DNA of 64,000 nucleotides from Rhynchopus sp. YZ270_cl-10. Lineage: Eukaryota > Euglenozoa > Diplonemea > Diplonemida > Diplonemidae. This document shows, piece by piece, positions 32,896 to 43,261 of this stretch. Location: contig OZ037915.1 in the NCBI GenBank assembly GCA_964035575.1, forward strand, positions 558,001 through 622,000, in the 5' to 3' direction. Each line of letters begins with the position of its first letter. Position 1 is the stretch's first letter. The notes under the pieces were generated by a model that ran no database searches, was not told the origin of the DNA, and was given only the letters and a program-made list of their open reading frames with translations. Position numbers and translations under genes: made by a program.

Positions 32896-33075
32896 GCAGG
32901 GCTGAAATAAACAAAACAAAGCAACAAAAAAATCTCCAAGCAAAGCGGGCTAGCTCCACTGTTTACCCAATAATGTTAGCAAAAAAATAAACAAAAATAC
33001 CCCTTATTTCCCCCCCACCTCCCACCCTCTTTAATGCCAAAACTCCTCTGTTTCCCCTCTATTCTCCATCTCTCC

Positions 33076-36000
33076 TCACAACTGCAACGCACGACATCCC
33101 TTCATATCCTCTCTGGTTCTGACTGAGAGGATGCGTGACGCACTCTCTGCCGCGTTCCGCGCATTTCCTAAGGGCGTCACGCGGACTTTATATTGCGTCT
33201 TCGGAATCAACCTCTTTAGTGCAAAGCTATGCTGTGGTGTGGACACTGTTACATGCTCCCAGACAGGGCTTGTTGCGGCACGCCAGCTTACATCGAAGGA
33301 TAGTGGTGCGGGTTGCCCATACGCGCGAGAAGGGGTCCACGCAATAGATGCAGATGTCGGAGAAACCGATGTCACCTGCAGCCCTGCCACTGCAGGATGG
33401 CGTACGGGACATCTCAGCGGCGTCGTCGCACACCACGGGGAGTACTCTGACCGCGAGGTACACTTACTCCGCACCCTATACACACACAGCTCCGCACTCT
33501 GCACGGCAAAGACACACTCTGAACCTCCCCCCACCTCCTTGGTCTCTACACCCACTGCATCCCAAAACTCCTCCAACTGGCCTTCAACTAACCCCCGATT
33601 TTCTTCCCACAGCTCGAGAACCGAACCGCTTGGAGTATTTTGCAGCAATGCGGCAGGAACTTCTACCCGCTGGACCTGAAAGATAAGAGATGCAAGCTCA
33701 GGGTGCGCAACATCCCATGCCACCCAGAGCTCCCATCCACGACCGTCTTTTGGGGCAACACAACGTTCCGGGATGATCGCTAAATTGGTTGGCAAAACCT
33801 GTTCTGTATGAAAAGACGTCACAACAGAAGGGGAGACACAGCGTGGGTCGGTAAGATTTGCGTAAGAAATAAATGTGGGTACCCTTCCATACGCGCTTTC
33901 GACGTCGAAGTCTTGTACAAAAAAGTTTTGAAGTGGGGCGCGCTTCTGGAGTTTTGCATTATCTCGTTTCTCCTCTGCCTGTAAGATACTCCGGCGCGTC
34001 ACTGTGTATCGTCGATGAGAGGTGAGGAACAACGCAATTTTTGTGTAAGATGGGGTGCGTTCGAAGGATTTGGTGTGCAGGAGGGTGGTGTCTTCTCTTT
34101 CTTCAGATTCTTCAAAGAAAATTTGCTTCGCACAAAATGTTCTTGAAAAATTCGCTACTTCGTCGCAAATTGTTATTTCTACTCCAAGAAATAGGATGAT
34201 GTCGCTGTTTGGGATGAACTGAAAGGAGGGTTTGGGGAGTTCAAATGAAAAGACGTAGTCGAGTAGAGAGGTGTTGAGGGGTACGGCTGGGAGCGGTGGG
34301 GTGAGGAAGCAGAAGTCGAGCGGGGTCGCGGTGCAGCTGTCGGAGGTGATCCGCCCGCTGTAGACCGTACCGTGGAAGGGTCGCTCCAGGGTGGCGCTCA
34401 TACGCCTCTCCACACCAACATCCAGCACCGTTCTATTAAAAAAATCCATCACATTGACCGGGGCCACCTCCTCCTCCCCTTCCCTCCTCCCATACACATC
34501 CTGTGTAAACGCATATAGCACTACCTTACAACGATACAAAAACTCTTTTTGAACCGGAGGGTACACCCCTGCTTCCTCCTCTCCACAGATCGAGCTTTCC
34601 CAGTGAAGAACGGTTTTGAATTGCGTTTTTTTGTTTAAATGTTGAGCAGAGAATGAACCAAATAAACGGATTTTTGGAAGTTCCACCTCCAATGGGGTTG
34701 ATAAGGTGATAGAATTAAGGCAATGAGGTGATTCTGTGATATTCAACACCTGGATGATTTGAGGTGTATTGCTCTGCATTTCGTCAATGTCGAGCACCAG
34801 AACGGCCTCCCCTACGTCCGACTCAACGAAACGAAACGCCCGCATCGTCGCCGCCCTCCCCAGATAGCACAACTCCCCGACCACCTCCCCCTGCACCTGA
34901 CTGTAAAACACATTGTCCGGCAGCACCCTGAACGCCAAATATGAGACCCCCGCTGCTGGGACACCCCCTTCCCTTGCTTCATGAAGCGCTCTGGCAGACG
35001 AAAACAGACGCTCCGCATGCACAATTTTTAGAATCTGCGGCTCTCTCACTAATAGAGGCTCCAAAGGGATGGGCGTAACCCCTTCTGGTGCGGTCATTGC
35101 GAAGAATGTGGTGCTGACATGACGGCCAAGAAGTATAGAAGTGAAGAAGAACTGAGAGGCAATCCGAGAGAGCCCCTCTGGGGGATCGACCTCCTCCTGA
35201 ACAATGCGAGTATAGTAGGTCGTACTGTGCGCGAGGTTCGGGATGGTGTGGGAAACTGTCCGCGTATTTTGAAATATTTTGGACATATCCTTCTCCCCTT
35301 CTGCAGATGTGCACACAGAAAACACATTGTTCTGCCCTTCCGTTGAAAACGTCATATCCAAAGTCAAAGCCGTCGAAAATGCAGAAACCTTGTCAACCAA
35401 ACACACCCTCTTCGACATCGGAACCGCAAAGACAACTGAGGAGCTGACCGTTGGGTGGATTACCGAAATGACATCCGATTCTATTTGCCCCTTTCCGTCA
35501 GAAAAACGCTCAAAAACCTCGACTTTTGCATCCAAAATCACCTTAAAATAGTACCACGGCTGCACAGGGCCTCCCATCTGCTCGACCAACTCTGTATGGT
35601 CTAAAGGGAAACATCGTTCTTCTGCGTCGCTGTTTTGACCTAATGTAGACAGCGTTAACTCCTCTCCAGCTTCAGTTCGGACCGACACCGTTAACGTTTT
35701 CTCCAATTCAATCCGTGCCGTATGCGATTCGTTGACAGAAAAGGCGGACCGTTCGGTTCGAAGCGGATGTGCTATCTCCCCCTCCCCCTTCTTCTCCCTT
35801 TCAATGTGCTCTATGTTTCCGCGAAGAACACCGTCTTTAATAAAAAAGTATGACCGATCGCATATTTTGCAGTTTTTATCAGTAATATCACCCCGCCCTT
35901 CTGCCCTCGCAAAAATTTGAGGGAGAACGCTGTTCTTGAAGGATCGCTGCTCTGTGAGCAACGCTCCTAATGGGGTGTCAACCCGGGGTGCGGAAAGAAA

Positions 36001-39000
36001 TGCCGTAGATGCAGCGAAGTGGCTTGCAAATATATTGTCCTCTGCGAAGTCTGGACTGCTGATGCAAATGAGATAGAGGGTGGCTGGGTGCAGACTGCGG
36101 AGGAGGAGTGAAGGGGACATCGTATCGAAGATCGTTGAGGTGCCTCTGAGAGGGTCTTCTAGGCGTACATGATACACTTTGCATGCTGCGTCACACCATT
36201 GCAACGTTGCGGTAGCGTCCTCGCTGTTTACAATACATGACCGCACATCAATCACACTAAACCCCTTCACCTCCACCCCAACCACAGCGCTAAAACACAA
36301 TGGGTTCACCACCTCCTCTCCCCCGCCGTACTCTGCTACCCTGGTATACTCCAGATCCTTCCTCCCAAAGGCGACGTTGTCATTCTGTGCAAAAGAATTC
36401 GCAACTGCTCCGTTTTCTCCACGCCGAAGGATTTTAGATGGCAACACACTGTCGTTTGTTAAAAACGCAATGTTTACTCCGGATTTCGAATATTCTAGAG
36501 TAGGGGTAGAGAGTAAAGGCTGGGTGAGGATTGAGAAGTGGAGTGGGGAGGGGAGGATGTGTGGGGAGGTCATGGAGAAGGTGAGAAGCGAGCCTGGGGG
36601 GATGATTCTCTCAGCACGTCCGTTGGTGGCGTCTCGGATGACGGTGCTGGTGGCGAATGAGAGAACCACACTGCCACATGCACCACGTACCATGCGAAGC
36701 GACTCCGTACACGACACCCCTTCACACTGCACCGCCACACTGTTCAAAAATTCCTCCAAACACACAGTAGTCTCTTCTGCCCACAACGTTACCTCCACAC
36801 CCACCCTTCTTGCAGCCAAATCCTCCGCAACTGATATCGTAGACACTGTCGTGACAAACAACGGCAACGATGCGGGTGAATACAATACCACCGCCTTTTT
36901 TGCAAACGGAAGTCCTTTGTAACGCTGCAGATCAAACGGAACAGAATGGGTACAGCATTTCTCGAAATGGTTGTATGATTTGAACGCTCGAAGCTGGGTG
37001 GTAGCTATCGCAGCGTAATGAGGGTTTGGGGCAAATGCGTTGCGGAATTGATCTTCGCTTTGGTGCAAGGTAAACGTTGTAGAATTCAGATCAAAAAGGC
37101 TGGAGGTGCTGGGAGGGGGTCCAGGAGCGCAGATTACCCCAACCAATTCTTGGTCACCACAGTCAGTGCTTGAAACCGTTATTTCGATGCAATGCGCTGC
37201 AGTTTGAGGTACCCTCCCTCTCGAGAATTCAGCAACATCTGACAACACAAAACTCCGCCTTTTGATGTGATTATACGCAAAGGCACGTCGAAGAACCCCG
37301 CCACCACCTTCATCAGCAAAGAGCACCGCTGTCAGCGTAAACGACGCTGCTCCTGCAGGGGCGCACCATGATACTGTATTGTCCGCTACGTTGTACTCCA
37401 AATCCTGCAAAGGGAACACCCGATGTGGGTCCACCTCGACCACAGTCGCCTCAGACACTACCACTGGGTTGAGCACGGTGCGGTCCTCGGTTGTGAGGTG
37501 ATAGGAGAGGGCTGCGTTTCCTGTACCGTAACTCAAATGGACTTCCTCGCCAAAGGGGAGGAGAAGGTCCTCTGTGTTATACGAAATGTGGAGAGAAAAG
37601 GCTTTGTGTGCTGGGTTGGAATGTTTGATGAGCAGATGGTCGGAGAGGCGCAAGGCGTGCTTCCGGTCTGGTGGCGGGGGGAGGGTTTGGACACCCCCAG
37701 AGACGGAGTGGATGCAGATGTCGTGCCCCGCACCGCCCTCCCCTTTGATCTCAAAATACAACAACGTTGCAGAGGGAAACCCGGTGAAGCAAGCATTGTG
37801 CAGCAAAGTGCTTGCGTCGGTGGGGTCCCTCTCGGAGGTCTGCGTATCCAGCACCTCACCAGAGCAGTTCTTCACCACAACCACAAAGGCAGGAAAGGTG
37901 GACACCCACAACAGCGTGAACCCTGTCTCCATCACAGCACCGATCTCCACTTGCCCGACGAGGTGGAGGGTTACTGGGCGAGAATTTGTGGTTTTGTTGA
38001 GTGTAAGAGAGGTGGACGCTTGGAGCCAGCATTGTACTGCGGTGGGGTTTGGGTCGGAGTCGATGGTGTTGAGCACCTTGAGCACTTCTGTGGAAGAAGA
38101 GGCGACGGTCGCACCACGGTATTCGCAGACAGCTTTTAAAGAGACCTCAGCCTGGCCACCATCCACCTCCGTGACAACCTTGGCTGCTGGGGCCAGATGC
38201 AATGCGTACTGTACTGCCCCTCCAGTCAACGTTGTTCGCACAGACACAAAATGTCTCAACACATCCACATCACATTCCCCTAAGGCTCCGAGGACATAGA
38301 ACTGCAGTGGTACTGCGCTTTGCGGGTCGCCTCCTGCCTTGACTGTGAGAAGCGAGATGAGGTTGAGGAGGAGTTTGGGGTTGGCCAACACTCTCTCCAA
38401 AAAGGCGTGCGAGAGAGACGCAGCGGGGCGTGCGAGGGTGCAAACCGGGCCTGCGAGGGTGATGTTCTGCGACGCAGCCTTCTTCGCGTAGAGGGTGATC
38501 ACGGTAGCCTCGGTGCAGTCTGCTGTCGTACGCCACGAAATCTCCTTTGTTTCCACCTTCGGTTCCCCTACCGAATGTGTTTCCGGTACTACAACCGCAG
38601 CGTACCCAACTGAAAAGCACGGTACATCCTTCACACTCATCTGCAAAGTCAAAACCAACCGGTGTCTCACACCGTTTTCAATTTGTGTCACAACACGCCG
38701 CTTTGCGTCCTGCACAAAACGACGTGGTTTCCTATTTGCACTGCTTTCCAAAGAAATAACAGAGCGGAACTCTGCAGTGAAGTTGCCGTACTGCATGGAT
38801 GGTGTTGGGAAGGCGAATGACAGGCGGCTAGAGGGTCCTGCCATGGGAAGGACCTGGATATCGTATTGGGCAGCGCTGATGTGGGGAGGTGTTGCGAAGA
38901 CCCGGGGCTGTGTCGGTGTCGTGCCTTCTGGTGCGTCACCGTTGCGCACCACCTGCACCTCATACCACGCACCTGCCTCCAGCTGCGTCAACCTGACCCG

Positions 39001-40284
39001 TGGTGGCACGCCGCTCTCACAACGCACCTCGCCACTCTCAAGGTGCGTCAGGTTCACAACCACTTCACCCCCAGCCTCCACCTCGATGACTGCCTCGCGC
39101 TCAGCCAGCGAGGCGATGTGCCATGTGAGGGGTGGTGGTGCTGGTGGTGGTGGTAGTGTCGGCTGTAGTAGCGGTGCTGCGGAGCTAGATTCTGCCATGT
39201 GTTCAGGGCAGGTCTCAGACTGTGTGATGTCACCAGGTGGTGGCAACACAGCCGCATTGATTTGCGCATCATGCACTGTAAAGGCAGTGTTGTGTCGGTG
39301 ATGTGCCCCCAGCAACTCTCCTTCACCATCAGCTCCCTGCACCGAGGTACCCGGTTCGGGTGTGAACCCTATCCCCTGCACAGCGTGGTCGCATGCCTGA
39401 CCCACAAAGGTGTCTCCTTGGCCTGCCCCAAGCACACCTCCAGAACTGCGGATGCCGTGCACCGACGTCGCCTGGGGTGCCAACCCATCTGCATTGTGCA
39501 CAGCCCCTGCTGCAAGACCATCGTGCACTGAATGGCGCGTCTGCTCGAACCCCACACGGTCGGTCTGCGCAAAGGCTGCGTTGTGAAGCACAGCACCTCC
39601 CCCAAGCACAGCACTTCCACACGCACTTCCATCGGGTGCCTGCCCCACAGCTGCATGTGGTGCGGTGTGTGGGAGGCGGTCGACAGCGTTGCTGCGTTGA
39701 TGCACAAAGCGGAGCACTTTGCCTGGCGACGACAACGACAGTGACAACGACGATGAGGACGACGATGACTGACACGGAGTCGGGGGCTTCTTCCCTATCG
39801 CTGTGGGCGCGCTGTGTTCGCTGCTGCGCACCACGGGGTGCGACGAGGCACGGGTGAGGAGGCGGTGCTGATGCTGATGCTGATGCTGATGCTGATGCTG
39901 ATGCTGATGCTGATGCTGATGCTGATGCTGATGCTGATGCTGATGCTGATGCTGATGCTGATGCTGATGCTGATGCTGATGCTGATGCTGATGCTGATGC
40001 TGATGCTGATGCTGATGCTGATGCTGATGCTGATGCTGATGCTGATGCTGATGCTGATGCTGATGCTGTGCGGGCACAGCATGTGCTGCAGTGGGACTGC
40101 GTATTTCGAATGCATGCACGCCTGACCCTGGGGTGGTGGTGCTGCCACCGCGCTGTCTCATTGGCGCCTGCGGGGGGTGCAACGGGTGTGCATTGTGTGT
40201 GCTCGTGTCACCACCGACTGGGGTGCATGCGTCGCCACCCATTGTGTGTACATGACCCCATCGACCACTCCCCTCATCCCCCAT
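33076..40284 (-). CDS. Giant protein with His-Gln tract and fibronectin-III-like domains, 2,402 residues
   Basis: One uninterrupted frame. Residues about 73-138 are a His-Gln dipeptide tract encoded by a 6-bp microsatellite, followed by a Ser-rich and Gly/Ala/His-rich disordered region to about 360. A first FN3-like domain lies around 385-475 (EAGAWYEVQVVRNG), and a clear one near the C-terminus (about 2,290-2,390: TSASIAWTP, SFDVSWRA, RLIPKTQYKVRVTPLG). The long middle repeats strand-rich segments that look like diverged FN3 or Ig-like folds. No signal peptide or obvious membrane helix is visible, so it may be cytosolic, perhaps a cytoskeletal or adhesion-like scaffold; function unknown. The Met at 40,284 directly follows ATGACAGC, an acceptor-like site. 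A 45-bp fragment of this gene recurs at about 41,682-41,720. Confidence 0.85.
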   Translation of the reverse strand: MGDEGSGRWGHVHTMGGDACTPVGGDTSTHNAHPLHPPQAPMRQRGGSTTTPGSGVHAFEIRSPTAAHAVPAQHQHQHQHQHQHQHQHQHQHQHQHQHQHQHQHQHQHQHQHQHQHQHQHQHQHQHQHQHQHQHQHQHQHRLLTRASSHPVVRSSEHSAPTAIGKKPPTPCQSSSSSSSLSLSLSSPGKVLRFVHQRSNAVDRLPHTAPHAAVGQAPDGSACGSAVLGGGAVLHNAAFAQTDRVGFEQTRHSVHDGLAAGAVHNADGLAPQATSVHGIRSSGGVLGAGQGDTFVGQACDHAVQGIGFTPEPGTSVQGADGEGELLGAHHRHNTAFTVHDAQINAAVLPPPGDITQSETCPEHMAESSSAAPLLQPTLPPPPAPPPLTWHIASLAEREAVIEVEAGGEVVVNLTHLESGEVRCESGVPPRVRLTQLEAGAWYEVQVVRNGDAPEGTTPTQPRVFATPPHISAAQYDIQVLPMAGPSSRLSFAFPTPSMQYGNFTAEFRSVISLESSANRKPRRFVQDAKRRVVTQIENGVRHRLVLTLQMSVKDVPCFSVGYAAVVVPETHSVGEPKVETKEISWRTTADCTEATVITLYAKKAASQNITLAGPVCTLARPAASLSHAFLERVLANPKLLLNLISLLTVKAGGDPQSAVPLQFYVLGALGECDVDVLRHFVSVRTTLTGGAVQYALHLAPAAKVVTEVDGGQAEVSLKAVCEYRGATVASSSTEVLKVLNTIDSDPNPTAVQCWLQASTSLTLNKTTNSRPVTLHLVGQVEIGAVMETGFTLLWVSTFPAFVVVVKNCSGEVLDTQTSERDPTDASTLLHNACFTGFPSATLLYFEIKGEGGAGHDICIHSVSGGVQTLPPPPDRKHALRLSDHLLIKHSNPAHKAFSLHISYNTEDLLLPFGEEVHLSYGTGNAALSYHLTTEDRTVLNPVVVSEATVVEVDPHRVFPLQDLEYNVADNTVSWCAPAGAASFTLTAVLFADEGGGGVLRRAFAYNHIKRRSFVLSDVAEFSRGRVPQTAAHCIEITVSSTDCGDQELVGVICAPGPPPSTSSLFDLNSTTFTLHQSEDQFRNAFAPNPHYAAIATTQLRAFKSYNHFEKCCTHSVPFDLQRYKGLPFAKKAVVLYSPASLPLFVTTVSTISVAEDLAARRVGVEVTLWAEETTVCLEEFLNSVAVQCEGVSCTESLRMVRGACGSVVLSFATSTVIRDATNGRAERIIPPGSLLTFSMTSPHILPSPLHFSILTQPLLSTPTLEYSKSGVNIAFLTNDSVLPSKILRRGENGAVANSFAQNDNVAFGRKDLEYTRVAEYGGGEEVVNPLCFSAVVGVEVKGFSVIDVRSCIVNSEDATATLQWCDAACKVYHVRLEDPLRGTSTIFDTMSPSLLLRSLHPATLYLICISSPDFAEDNIFASHFAASTAFLSAPRVDTPLGALLTEQRSFKNSVLPQIFARAEGRGDITDKNCKICDRSYFFIKDGVLRGNIEHIEREKKGEGEIAHPLRTERSAFSVNESHTARIELEKTLTVSVRTEAGEELTLSTLGQNSDAEERCFPLDHTELVEQMGGPVQPWYYFKVILDAKVEVFERFSDGKGQIESDVISVIHPTVSSSVVFAVPMSKRVCLVDKVSAFSTALTLDMTFSTEGQNNVFSVCTSAEGEKDMSKIFQNTRTVSHTIPNLAHSTTYYTRIVQEEVDPPEGLSRIASQFFFTSILLGRHVSTTFFAMTAPEGVTPIPLEPLLVREPQILKIVHAERLFSSARALHEAREGGVPAAGVSYLAFRVLPDNVFYSQVQGEVVGELCYLGRAATMRAFRFVESDVGEAVLVLDIDEMQSNTPQIIQVLNITESPHCLNSITLSTPLEVELPKIRLFGSFSAQHLNKKTQFKTVLHWESSICGEEEAGVYPPVQKEFLYRCKVVLYAFTQDVYGRREGEEEVAPVNVMDFFNRTVLDVGVERRMSATLERPFHGTVYSGRITSDSCTATPLDFCFLTPPLPAVPLNTSLLDYVFSFELPKPSFQFIPNSDIILFLGVEITICDEVANFSRTFCAKQIFFEESEEREDTTLLHTKSFERTPSYTKIALFLTSHRRYTVTRRSILQAEEKRDNAKLQKRAPLQNFFVQDFDVESAYGRVPTFISYANLTDPRCVSPSVVTSFHTEQVLPTNLAIIPERCVAPKDGRGWELWVAWDVAHPELASLIFQVQRVEVPAALLQNTPSGSVLELWEENRGLVEGQLEEFWDAVGVETKEVGGGSECVFAVQSAELCVYRVRSKCTSRSEYSPWCATTPLRCPVRHPAVAGLQVTSVSPTSASIAWTPSRAYGQPAPLSFDVSWRAATSPVWEHVTVSTPQHSFALKRLIPKTQYKVRVTPLGNARNAAESASRILSVRTREDMKGCRALQL
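39870..40067 (-). repeat. (CTGATG)n microsatellite coding His-Gln
   Basis: About 33 uninterrupted 6-bp units inside the FN3 gene. On the gene strand they read CATCAG and translate as alternating His and Gln. Purity of the array suggests recent slippage and likely length variation between alleles. Confidence 0.95.
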
Positions 40285-40530
40285 ATGCTGTCATGAAGAG
40301 AGATCAGAGCAACGACTGCAATGGTGAATAGTGTAAATAACGTCTTGTCGTGTTTCTGGTATGTGTGTCTGTTATATGGGTGATGTGTAGTTGTGGTGGA
40401 GGGGTGTATGCAATGGGGATAATGCTCAAAGGGGGTCCTTCTTTTGGTGTCGAAACTAAAAATGCAAAACTGAAAAGGTTGTTCTTGAACGTCGTAATGA
40501 GCAGCTAGCTTTGACAAAGATTCCCGTGCA
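40285..40530. other. Spacer between LRR gene 3 and FN3 gene, copied elsewhere
   Basis: About 190 bases (40,293-40,480) match 56,383-56,560 between LRR genes 6 and 5, starting CATGAAGAGAGATCAGAGCA. Then comes the standard LRR 3' flank with GAACGTCGTAATGAGCAGCT. Confidence 0.7.
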
Positions 40531-41589
40531 TCACATACACACACATTGGCCCTTGATACGCCTGTGCACATATTCTGACACAACACTGCTCGATCCGGTG
40601 ACGTTGATGCTGCATTTACATAAGTCACAACCGTCAAGTACTCCTTTCCCAATTTGCGTCACACTCGCCCACCCAGACAAGTCAAGGGTTCTCAAAGCCT
40701 TGCAGTTGGAGAGGAAATCGTCTCGTATGTGCGTCACACTGCTCCATCCAGATACGTCAAGAGTTTGCAATGCGGTGCAGTTCTGGAGGAAGCGGACCCC
40801 TATTTGCGTCACATTCTTCCACCCAGATAAGTCCAGTGTCGTCAACGAGCTGCATCTAAAGAAGAATTCGGCACAGATGTGGGTCACATTCCTCCACCCA
40901 GATACGTCAAGCGTCGTCAACGAGGTGCAGTTGTAGCAGAATCGCGCCCCTATTTGCCTTACACGGCTCCACCCAGATAAGTCAACGGTTCTCAAATCCC
41001 TGCAGAAGGAGAGGAAGTAGTGTGGTATGGACGTCACGCTGTTCCACCCAGATAAGTCAACGGTTCGCAATGCGGAGCAGTGCTGGAGGAAACCGTCCCC
41101 TAATTGCGTTACAGCATTCCACCCGGATAAGTCCAGTGTCGTCAACGAGGTGCAGTAGAAGAAGTAGTCGTCTATTTGAGTCACAGCCCGCACACCACTG
41201 AGATCAAGTTCTTCGAACGTGCGATGTGACAAGAATCCAGAGTGAATCTCAGTGACAACTTCCGCATGCAGAAACAAATGAACCAGCATGGGATCTGTCA
41301 GACCTTTGAACCTGTCTGTAGTCAGCATTGTCTCACCCAAGTCACGAAGAGCTGCAATGGCGTCGTACTTCTGCGACTTCGTCTTCGTCAGCACAACTGT
41401 GTCCCCAGCACTCAGCTGCGTCGTGTCGTCTCCGTCAGCCAGCACCTTCCCTCCAAAGCTCATGTCAAAGCTGTCTTCGCACAACTCTGCTGCAGACGCC
41501 ACCTTCTGCCGTATGTCCGCAATTGTATCATCTACACCCACATCGACTGTGTACTTCTCTCCGTCTGAGGTCTCCACACATATTTCCAT
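40531..41589 (-). CDS. Ubiquitin-like/BspA-LRR/CaaX protein 3, 352 residues
   Basis: Same plan as LRR gene 1, with 8 LRRs. The first repeat is the SGVRAVTQIDDYFF variant also seen in LRR gene 7, and several following units (SRVRQIGARF, KNVTQIGVRF) are shared in order with gene 7, so these two form a subgroup. It ends KCSINVTGSSS...IKGQCVCM with the CaaX-like box. The upstream side carries a scrap of the FN3 gene instead of the U block. The frame can be extended to 41,685 only through leader. Confidence 0.9.
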   Translation of the reverse strand: MEICVETSDGEKYTVDVGVDDTIADIRQKVASAAELCEDSFDMSFGGKVLADGDDTTQLSAGDTVVLTKTKSQKYDAIAALRDLGETMLTTDRFKGLTDPMLVHLFLHAEVVTEIHSGFLSHRTFEELDLSGVRAVTQIDDYFFYCTSLTTLDLSGWNAVTQLGDGFLQHCSALRTVDLSGWNSVTSIPHYFLSFCRDLRTVDLSGWSRVRQIGARFCYNCTSLTTLDVSGWRNVTHICAEFFFRCSSLTTLDLSGWKNVTQIGVRFLQNCTALQTLDVSGWSSVTHIRDDFLSNCKALRTLDLSGWASVTQIGKGVLDGCDLCKCSINVTGSSSVVSEYVHRRIKGQCVCM

Positions 41590-42339
41590 GGTTTTGTGTC
41601 TCTCTGCTTTGTTCAGGTGTTTTCGGTGGTGAGGGAAGAAGAAACAACAAAAAGGTAAGGGATACGTGGAACAAGACACCTTCATCTGTAAAGAGCACCG
41701 CTGTCAGCGTAAAGGACGCGAGTGGTACGAACCGTAAGAGAACGACGGTTCCGTGTGCACGACCGTGTGTGGACCACGCAGGGTTCTGATAACGCGCAAG
41801 CGTGTTTTCGGCGCCACATACACGGGTCTGGGCCAAAAAACCGGATTTTGTGTTGAAACTCGTGGTTTTTGGTGCAAAACGCCTGTTTTGCCTATAGAAT
41901 CTTTAAAGAACGCACGGTTTCAAAGGCGTTTCCACGTAAACTCCCGACATGAAAATGGGAATTAAAAACAAATCTCTCAGAGATCTGATTTATTGAAGTT
42001 CTCAGAAATGGCCCAATATTTCCAATGCCGAAAAAATCTTACACTTTGGTGACTCTGCGAATGTCGACAATACAAACGCTGTGTACTGTGCGGAAATTGA
42101 CCAAAAACGAGAACTTGTCCATTTCGGCAAATTGCCCCCGCCACTGGCCGGACGGATTCCGGAAATGAAAATGCCGATGTTTAAAAGCGTCACCAACGAT
42201 GAAACCTGGGAAAAAAATCAAAAAAAAAAAAAATACCCTTTTTCAAAATTTGGCCGGACAGACCTCAGATTTAGGATATGCCCTGGTTGTTGTTTAAACG
42301 TCGTAATGAGAAGCTAACCTCGAGAAATATTCTCGTGGA
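41590..42339. other. Gap between LRR genes 3 and 4
   Basis: Holds a fragment matching the FN3 coding region (41,682-41,720), unique sequence, then 42,105-42,180, which resembles 54,162-54,245 (shared words CCACTGGCCGGACGGATTCC), an old element fragment. The LRR 3' flank begins at about 42,288. Confidence 0.5.
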
Positions 42340-43200
42340 TCACATCAACACACATTCGCGTTTGCTCCTACTGTGCACATATTCTGACAAAACACTGCTC
42401 GATCCGGTGACGTTGATGCTGCATTTACGTAAATTACAACCATCCAGTACTCCTTGCCCAATGTGCGTCACACTCGCCCACCCAGACAAGTCAAGGGTTC
42501 TCAAATCCCTGCAGTTGTAGAGGAAGTAGTAGGTTATGAACGTCACACTGCTCCACCCAGATAAGTCAGCAGTTTGCAATGCGGTACATCCGGAGAGGAA
42601 GTGGTTTGGTATGCGCGTCACACTGCTCCACCCAGATAAATCAAGTGTCGTCAACGAGGTGCAGTCAACAGTTTGCAATGCGGTGCAGCACTGGAGGAAC
42701 CGGTGCCCTATTTGCGTCACATTGCTCCACCCAGATAAATCAACGGTGTGCAACGAGTAGCAGTTGCAGAGGAAGCTGTCGAGTATGTGGGTCACAGCCG
42801 GCACACCACTGAGATCAAGTTCTTCGTAGCTGCAGTCTCTCAAGAATCCAGAGGGAATCTCAGTGACAACTTCCGCATGTAGAAACAAATGAACCAGCAT
42901 GGGATCTGTCAGACCTTCGAACCTGTCTGTCGTCAGATTTGTCTCACCCAAGTCACGAAGAGCTGCAATGGCGTCTTCCTTCTGCGACTTCGTCTTCGTC
43001 AGCACAACTGTGTCCCCAGCACTCAGCTGCGTCGTGTCGTCTCCGTCAGCCAGCACCTTCCCTCCAAAGCTCATGTCAAAGCTGTCTTCGCACAACTCTG
43101 CTGCAGACGCCACCTTCTGCCGTATGTCCGCAATTGTATCATCCACACCCACATCGACTGTGTACTTCTCTCCGTCTGAGGTCTCCACACATATTTCCAT
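42340..43200 (-). CDS. Ubiquitin-like/BspA-LRR/CaaX protein 4, 286 residues, shortest member
   Basis: Five SGW/SGV units only. After DLSGWSNVTQIGHRFLQCC the sequence TALQTVDCTSLTTLDLSGW joins the end of one repeat directly to the end of another, the footprint of an in-frame deletion by recombination between repeats (near 42,655-42,670). The C-terminus SRSKRECVLM ends in CVLM, a textbook CaaX box, where paralogues have CVCM. The ubiquitin-like domain is unchanged. A U block (43,262-43,770) lies upstream. Confidence 0.9.
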   Translation of the reverse strand: MEICVETSDGEKYTVDVGVDDTIADIRQKVASAAELCEDSFDMSFGGKVLADGDDTTQLSAGDTVVLTKTKSQKEDAIAALRDLGETNLTTDRFEGLTDPMLVHLFLHAEVVTEIPSGFLRDCSYEELDLSGVPAVTHILDSFLCNCYSLHTVDLSGWSNVTQIGHRFLQCCTALQTVDCTSLTTLDLSGWSSVTRIPNHFLSGCTALQTADLSGWSSVTFITYYFLYNCRDLRTLDLSGWASVTHIGQGVLDGCNLRKCSINVTGSSSVLSEYVHSRSKRECVLM

Positions 43201-43261
43201 GGTTTTGTGTCTCTCTGTTTTGTGCAGGTGTTTTCGGTGGTGAGGGAAGAAGAAACAAAAA

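Larger units (their letters stand above)
32373..33075. other. Gap with A8 and a C-type repeat
   Basis: AG-rich leader of the methyltransferase gene, hairpin A8, a C-type repeat at 32,847-32,895, and the 3' region of the giant FN3 gene. The AATCTTTTTAGAATTG ... TTTTATCAAAAAA string near 32,470-32,515 also occurs at 28,970-29,010 in WDR92 intron 1. Confidence 0.45.

Noticed and set aside
39814-40148. Met-Leu and Ser-Ile dipeptide frames overlapping the His-Gln tract
   Set aside because: Alternative frames of the same hexamer; only the His-Gln frame continues in a 2,402-residue protein.
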